From the NCBI GenBank assembly GCA_963796225.1, contig CAWCLK010000037.1, positions 1 through 21,895 of the forward strand: a stretch of 21,895 nucleotides of DNA, written 5' to 3'. Numbering within the stretch: position 1 is the stretch's first letter; each line of letters opens with the position of its first letter. Of the stretch, positions 17,875 through 21,895 are shown one piece after another. The DNA is from CAWCLK01 sp963796225. Its GTDB lineage: Bacteria > Actinomycetota > Nitriliruptoria > Nitriliruptorales > Nitriliruptoraceae. Both the position numbers and the translations under genes were made by a program. The notes below the pieces were generated by a model. That model saw nothing but the letters and a program-made list of their open reading frames with translations, was not told the DNA's origin and made no database searches.

Positions 17875-17890
17875 GTGAACCCCAATTCAC
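17875..17890. promoter_or_regulatory. hipBA operator O3
   Basis: GTGAA-N6-TTCAC, a perfect 5-bp-arm palindrome starting exactly 38 bp from O2, upstream of the -35. No fourth copy is seen one period further on either side. Confidence 0.65.
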
Positions 17891-18161
17891 TTTCCCCCTG
17901 CTCTCGGCGGAGAGCGGTGCGTCGTCAGGTCGAACCGACCGGCGGCGACGTCGTACCACATCTCCCCCTCCCCGTGCAGAAGCACACGGAATGCCATCAG
18001 GTGAGCTGGCTGTCGGGACGCCTCCGGGGTGGCGTGAAGCTGGGAGACGTGTTCCTTCCGGCATCTCGCAGGCGGGGCGAGGTTCCCTCCCGCGCGCACG
18101 CAGACGGCCGGTCCCGCCAGGGCTACGGTGCCGGGCCGCCGCCCCGTCCCCGCGAGGTCCC

Positions 18162-18887
18162 GTGCTCCCGCCGCCGCTGCGTGACCTGCGTCGGGTGCTG
18201 GTGGTCGTGGCCCACCCGGACGACGAGTCCTTCGGGCTCGGCGGCATCGTCGGGGCGCTGGTCGGCGCCGGCGTCGCCGTGGACGTGCTGTGCTTCACCC
18301 GCGGCGAGGCGTCGACGCTGGGGCGCACGCCCGGGACGGACCTCGGGGCGCAGCGCGCGGCGGAGCTCGCGGCCGCTGGCGAGGAGCTCGGGGTCGACCG
18401 GACCGAGCTGCACGACTGGCCCGACGGCGGGCTGGCCGACGCGGACGCGGACGTGCTCGAGGACCTGGCGGCCACGATGGCCCGCGAGACCGGTGCCGAC
18501 GCCGTCCTCGTGTTCGACGAGTCCGGCGTGACCGGGCACCCCGACCACCGGCGCGCGACCGCCGTGGGGCGGCGCGTGGCCGCGGCCGAGGACCTGGCGC
18601 TGTTCGCGTGGTTCGTGCGCGACGACGTCGCCGACGACCTCAACGCCGAGTTCGGGACCACCTTCGTCGGCCACGCCGTCGACACCCTGGGCGTGCTGGC
18701 CGTGCCCGCCGACCGAGTACGGCAACGGCGCGCCATCGCGCGCCACGTGAGCCAGGCGACCGACAACCCGGTGCTGTGGCGCCGGCTCGAGCTCTCCGGC
18801 GCCACCGACCACCTGCGCCAGCTGCGCCCCGCCCCGATGCCGCTGCGCGAGTGGGGCGACGCCGGCGGCTGCCCGACGCTGGAGTAG
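18162..18887 (+). CDS. PIG-L/LmbE-family zinc-dependent deacetylase
   Basis: A 241-residue protein of the family that removes N-acetyl groups from GlcNAc-type substrates (relatives include MshB and Mca of mycothiol metabolism and GlcNAc-PI deacetylase). The signature AHPDDES lies at residues 17-23, and GHPDHRRA follows near 125-132. Zinc ligands would be His18, Asp21 and His129, with Asp20 as a likely general base. TRGEASTLG is also typical. The start is GTG at 18162, since GAGG stands 5 nt upstream and the family core begins right after it; the longer upstream frame is low-complexity. No signal peptide is seen, so it is probably cytoplasmic. The true substrate cannot be told from the neighbours. 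Confidence 0.9.
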   Translation: MLPPPLRDLRRVLVVVAHPDDESFGLGGIVGALVGAGVAVDVLCFTRGEASTLGRTPGTDLGAQRAAELAAAGEELGVDRTELHDWPDGGLADADADVLEDLAATMARETGADAVLVFDESGVTGHPDHRRATAVGRRVAAAEDLALFAWFVRDDVADDLNAEFGTTFVGHAVDTLGVLAVPADRVRQRRAIARHVSQATDNPVLWRRLELSGATDHLRQLRPAPMPLREWGDAGGCPTLE

Positions 18888-19088
18888 TCGCCTGCAGCGC
18901 ATCCGGCGGCCACGCGCAGCACCTGCGGTCGAGCGCACACGCGCCGGACGTTGATCGGCTCGTCGCCTCGTCGTCACCTGTGCAGTCAGCTGGTCGCAAC
19001 CTCGCGGCGGTCGAGTGGGGGTCGTCCGCACCGGTCGTGCCCACCCCGGACGCGACCGGCTGACCACGTGATCGGGAGAACCCCCACG

Positions 19089-20663
19089 ATGTCACACCGC
19101 ACGCACATCACGGCGGCGGCCCTGGCCGCCGCCCTCGCACTGACGGCCACGGCCGCGGTCGCCGACAACGGCCAGGCACGGGCCAGCTCGCCCCGGGCCG
19201 CGAACCAGTCCATGCTGACCGGCCTGAAGGGCTGGGACGCGAATGCGATGTTCACCACCGGCGACCGGGCCGGTGGCTACCAGCCCGTCGGCGTCTTCGA
19301 CGGCCTGGGCACCGTCGGGGCCGGCTCGGAGGTCACGCTGCTGGCCAACCACGAGCTCAACCCCGGGGCCGGCCGGCCCTACACGCTGCCCGACGTCGAC
19401 GGCGAGCTCACCGGGGCCCGCATCAGCCGCTTCGACGTGCACGCCTCCAACCTGAAGGTGCAGGACGGCGAGCTGGCCTACGACCGCGTGTACGACCGTG
19501 CCGGTGCACTGGTGACCCACGCCTCGCAGATCAACGAGACCGGCAGCGACACCGACGGGTTCGCCCGCTTCTGCTCCGGCCGGACCATCGAGGCCGGCCA
19601 GTACGGGTTCGTCGACGATGTCCACTTTGCCGGGGAGGAGACCGGCGCCGGCCACGGCGGGACCTTCTGGGCCCTGGACGTCGCCGCCCGCGAGCTGTGG
19701 GCCGCCCCGGACCTCGGCCGCGGGGCGTGGGAGAACCTGACCCCGATCGCCCCGCCGGACGACGACCACGTCGCGCTGGTGCTCGGTGACGACACCGCCC
19801 CGGCCCCGCTGTACCTCTACGTCGGCGAGAAGGACGACAGCGCCGGCGCCGGGTTCCTGGAGCGCAACGGCCTGGTCGGTGGCGAGTTGTACGCCCTCGT
19901 CGTCGACGGGGTGGTCGACCCGACCGGCTTCAAGGGCACCGGGAACACCACGACGGGCACGTGGGTCGCGGTCGACGCCCGCGACGAGGCGATGGCCGGC
20001 GCGGCCGGGTACGACGACCAGGGCTACAAGGACATCGACACCCTGCAGGACGAGGCGTTCGGCCTCGGCGCGTTCCACTTCTCCCGGCCTGAGGACGTCC
20101 ACGAGAACCCCGCGGACCCGATGCAGTTCGCGCTGAACTCGACGGGGCGCTCCGGCCTCTTCGGCGGCGTCGACACCTGGGGCACGACCTACGTGTTCGA
20201 CCTCGGCTACGACAGGACCGTCCCGGCCACCGCGGCCGTGCAGGTCCTCCACGACGCCGACGACACCTCCGACTTCGGGCCACGCTCGATGGACAACCTG
20301 GTGTGGGCCCACGATGGCCACGTCTACGTCCAGGAAGACGCCGCCACCGGCGCCTTCGGGACGATCTCGGAGGAGGACGCGTCGATCTGGCAGCTCGACC
20401 CCTCCGACCCCGGGCACGCGGTGCGCATCGCCCAGGTCGACCGTGACGTCGTGCGTCCGAAGAGCGCGATCGACACCAAGGCCGGCGAGCTCGGCGCCTG
20501 GGAGACCTCCGGGGTCATTGACGTCACCGACGTGTTCCCGACCCCTGACGGCACCACGCGCCTGCTGCTCGACGTGCAGGCCCACGGCGTCACCGGCGGC
20601 GTGATCGACGCGAACGGGCTGGTCGAGTCCAGCCAGCTCGTGGTCCTCACCGGCATGCCATGA
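19089..20663 (+). CDS. secreted DUF839/PhoX-like protein
   Basis: A 524-residue exported protein. The signal peptide (hydrophobic core in residues 7-22, AVA before Asp26) is Sec-like, with no twin-arginine motif. The mature part resembles the DUF839/PhoX beta-propeller family: VTLLANHELNPG, HFSRPEDVHENP, repeated GTTYVFDLGYD/SIWQLDPSDP-type strands and many acidic clusters that could bind calcium. PhoX enzymes are calcium- and iron-dependent alkaline phosphatases, but DUF839 relatives without proven phosphatase activity are common, so activity is uncertain. The ATG at 19089 has a weak GGGAGAA upstream. It is likely monocistronic: a hairpin follows at 20673-20705. Confidence 0.82.
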   Translation: MSHRTHITAAALAAALALTATAAVADNGQARASSPRAANQSMLTGLKGWDANAMFTTGDRAGGYQPVGVFDGLGTVGAGSEVTLLANHELNPGAGRPYTLPDVDGELTGARISRFDVHASNLKVQDGELAYDRVYDRAGALVTHASQINETGSDTDGFARFCSGRTIEAGQYGFVDDVHFAGEETGAGHGGTFWALDVAARELWAAPDLGRGAWENLTPIAPPDDDHVALVLGDDTAPAPLYLYVGEKDDSAGAGFLERNGLVGGELYALVVDGVVDPTGFKGTGNTTTGTWVAVDARDEAMAGAAGYDDQGYKDIDTLQDEAFGLGAFHFSRPEDVHENPADPMQFALNSTGRSGLFGGVDTWGTTYVFDLGYDRTVPATAAVQVLHDADDTSDFGPRSMDNLVWAHDGHVYVQEDAATGAFGTISEEDASIWQLDPSDPGHAVRIAQVDRDVVRPKSAIDTKAGELGAWETSGVIDVTDVFPTPDGTTRLLLDVQAHGVTGGVIDANGLVESSQLVVLTGMP

Positions 20664-20672
20664 CCGAATGGC

Positions 20673-20705
20673 GGCGGGGCGTCCGAACGATCGGGGCGCC
20701 CCGCC
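20673..20705 (+). terminator. terminator after the PhoX-like gene
   Basis: Inverted repeat GGCGGGGCG (20673-20681) with CGCCCCGCC (20697-20705). The stem extends inward to 12 bp with one G-U pair around a 9-nt loop. It starts 10 nt after the stop codon and has no T-tract. Confidence 0.7.
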
Positions 20706-20750
20706 ACCCGCCTCGTAGCGTCGGTGACGACGCCACCCCACGAGGCAGCC

Positions 20751-21734
20751 ATGCAGACACGCACACTCGGCCAGGGACTCGAGGTCTCCGCGATCGGCCT
20801 CGGGTGCATGGGGATGTCGGAGTTCTACGGCACCGCCGACCAGGGCGAGGCGGAGCGCACCATCCACCGCGCGCTGGACATGGGCGTGACCTTCCTCGAC
20901 ACCGCCGACATGTACGGGCCGTTCACCAACGAGGAGCTGGTGGGCCGCACCATCGCCGACCGCCGCGACGAGGTGGTGCTGGCGACCAAGTTCGGCAACG
21001 AGCGCCGCGCCGACGGCTCGATGGTCGGCGTCAACGGCCGCCCCGACTACGTGCGCCAGGCCTGCGACGACTCGCTGCGTCGCCTCGGCGTCGACCACGT
21101 CGACCTGTACTACCAGCACCGCGTCGACCCCGACGTCCCGGTCGAGGAGACCTGGGGCGCGATGGCCGAGCTGGTCGAGGCCGGCAAGGTCCGCCACCTC
21201 GGCATCTCGGAGGCCTCGCCCGCGTCGGTGCGTGCCGCCCACGCCGTCCACCCGGTCACCGCGCTGCAGACCGAGTACTCGCTGTGGACCCGCTTCGTCG
21301 AGGACGAGCACCTGGCCACCGTGCGCGAGCTCGGCATCGGGTTCGTCGCCTACTCGCCGCTCGGCCGCGGGTTCCTCACCGGCCGCTACCAGTCGCCCGA
21401 CGACTTCGAGGAGGGCGACTTCCGCCGGAACAACCCGCGCTTCCAGGGCGAGAACTTCCAGCGCAACCTCGACCTGCTGCACGCCGTCGAGGCCATGGCC
21501 GAGGACAAGGGCGTGTCGCCCGCGCAGCTCGCCCTGCGCTGGGTGCTGGCCCGCGGCGAGGACGTCGTCCCGATCCCCGGCACCAAGCACGTGCGCTACC
21601 TCGAGGACAACGTCGCCGCGGTCGACGTCCACCTCACCGACGAGGAGGTCGCCCGCCTCGACGAGATCGCCCCGCCCGGCGCCGCCGCCGGCGACCGCTA
21701 CACCAAGGCGGGGATGGCCACCGTCGACATCTGA
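20751..21734 (+). CDS. aldo/keto reductase
   Basis: A 327-residue NADPH-dependent oxidoreductase of the AKR TIM-barrel family, likely reducing aldehydes or ketones in the cytoplasm. The catalytic tetrad is complete: Asp50 and Tyr55 (FLDTADMYG), Lys80 (ATKFG) and His123 (YYQHRVD). The cofactor-binding region (VAYSPLGRGFLTG and PIPGTKHVRYLEDN) is typical of the AKR13/YakC-like group. The ATG at 20751 is chosen over an in-frame ATG 27 bases earlier because GAGG at 20742-20745 fits it and the protein core starts there. A -10-like TAGCGT at 20716-20721 suggests its own promoter. The physiological substrate is unknown. Confidence 0.94.
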   Translation: MQTRTLGQGLEVSAIGLGCMGMSEFYGTADQGEAERTIHRALDMGVTFLDTADMYGPFTNEELVGRTIADRRDEVVLATKFGNERRADGSMVGVNGRPDYVRQACDDSLRRLGVDHVDLYYQHRVDPDVPVEETWGAMAELVEAGKVRHLGISEASPASVRAAHAVHPVTALQTEYSLWTRFVEDEHLATVRELGIGFVAYSPLGRGFLTGRYQSPDDFEEGDFRRNNPRFQGENFQRNLDLLHAVEAMAEDKGVSPAQLALRWVLARGEDVVPIPGTKHVRYLEDNVAAVDVHLTDEEVARLDEIAPPGAAAGDRYTKAGMATVDI

Positions 21735-21777
21735 CTCCCGGGGCCGGCACGCGGTGGCTCCACGCGACGGGGTGCAG

Positions 21778-21815
21778 TACGGTGCCACTCACTCTGCTAG
21801 CCGTAGCGTGAGTGG
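21778..21815. promoter_or_regulatory. -10 element with operator-like inverted repeat
   Basis: CCACTCAC (21785-21792) and GTGAGTGG (21808-21815) form an 8-bp inverted repeat with an inner GCTA/TAGC stem. A -10-like TACGGT lies just before it at 21778-21783, so the repeat would cover a transcript start for the gene beginning near the window end. A terminator for the aldo/keto reductase gene is the alternative reading. Confidence 0.4.
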
Positions 21816-21881
21816 ACGACGCCCCGCGATCCCCGGCGGCCCTGTGCGGTCGCCGTCGGTCCGGGCAGTCACGGGAGCATG

Positions 21882-21895
21882 ATGAGCGAGACCGG
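21882..21895 (+). CDS. possible start of a further gene (partial)
   Basis: Tandem ATG codons at 21879 and 21882 follow GGGAG at 21873-21877, and the frame from 21882 starts MSET before the window ends. The spacing suits the second ATG better. Nothing can be said about the product. Confidence 0.3.

Larger units (their letters stand above)
17788..18161. other. divergent hipB / deacetylase intergenic region
   Basis: It holds the hipBA promoter and three operator-like palindromes (17799-17890) and then about 270 bases with little readable structure. A -10-like TACGGT at 18124-18129 may serve the deacetylase gene. A 36-codon minus-strand frame (17887-17997) has a purine-rich stretch before an internal ATG at 17961 but no recognisable family. 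No other gene is supported. Confidence 0.5.

Noticed and set aside
17796..17890. CRISPR-like repeat array upstream of hipB
   Set aside because: Three short palindromes at a regular 38-bp step, but each is only 16 bp, imperfectly conserved, overlaps promoter elements and has no cas genes nearby; operators explain it better.
19092..21788. 898-codon minus-strand open frame opposite the PhoX-like and aldo/keto reductase genes
   Set aside because: Low-complexity Val/Gly/Ala/Asp translation antisense to two clearly conserved genes; typical artefact of GC-rich codon bias.

Overview
The window is GC-rich bacterial chromosome and looks like a member of the Actinomycetota. The signs are strong G/C third-position codon bias, frequent GTG starts, -10 elements of the TANNNT type, one apparently leaderless gene, and the core order topA - (MFS transporter fused to thymidylate kinase) - holB, which I recall from Streptomyces. 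I cannot place the class; a deep-branching lineage (Nitriliruptoria/Acidimicrobiia-like) is only a guess.

Layout. (1) 378-6698, plus strand: core replication block with DNA topoisomerase I, an MFS-thymidylate kinase fusion and the DNA polymerase III delta' subunit; the last two overlap by ATGA. (2) 6705-10201, minus strand: a three-gene operon read right to left, made of a TetR repressor, an unusual fusion of an alpha/beta hydrolase to a GT28/GT1-like glycosyltransferase, and a membrane methyltransferase of the MddA/NnrU type. (3) 10457-14080, plus strand: a large secreted, C-terminally anchored subtilisin-family (S8) protease with an intact catalytic triad and a badly frame-broken N-terminal part. 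A strong hairpin at 14103-14144 separates it from (4) two minus-strand lipoprotein genes: a blue-copper (cupredoxin) lipoprotein with a perfect 16-bp palindrome at its promoter, and an unrecognised 407-residue lipoprotein. (5) tRNA-Thr(CGT) at 16014-16086. (6) 16329-17787, minus strand: a HipBA toxin-antitoxin pair whose promoter carries three palindromes of one consensus at exactly 38-bp spacing. (7) 18162 to the end, plus strand: a PIG-L/LmbE zinc deacetylase, a secreted DUF839/PhoX-like protein, an aldo/keto reductase, and a possible start of a further gene at the edge.

Data quality. At least four genes (MFS-tmk, holB, hydrolase-GT, S8 protease) show single-base frame breaks at G/C-rich spots, with homologous-looking protein continuing in the next frame. 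Two of these carry functions that are essential in most bacteria, so uncorrected sequencing indels are the simplest explanation. I give each such gene as one full-length feature and state where the frame breaks. The most interesting signals are the three-operator hipBA promoter, the hydrolase-glycosyltransferase fusion next to an MddA-like enzyme, and the palindrome at the cupredoxin promoter.
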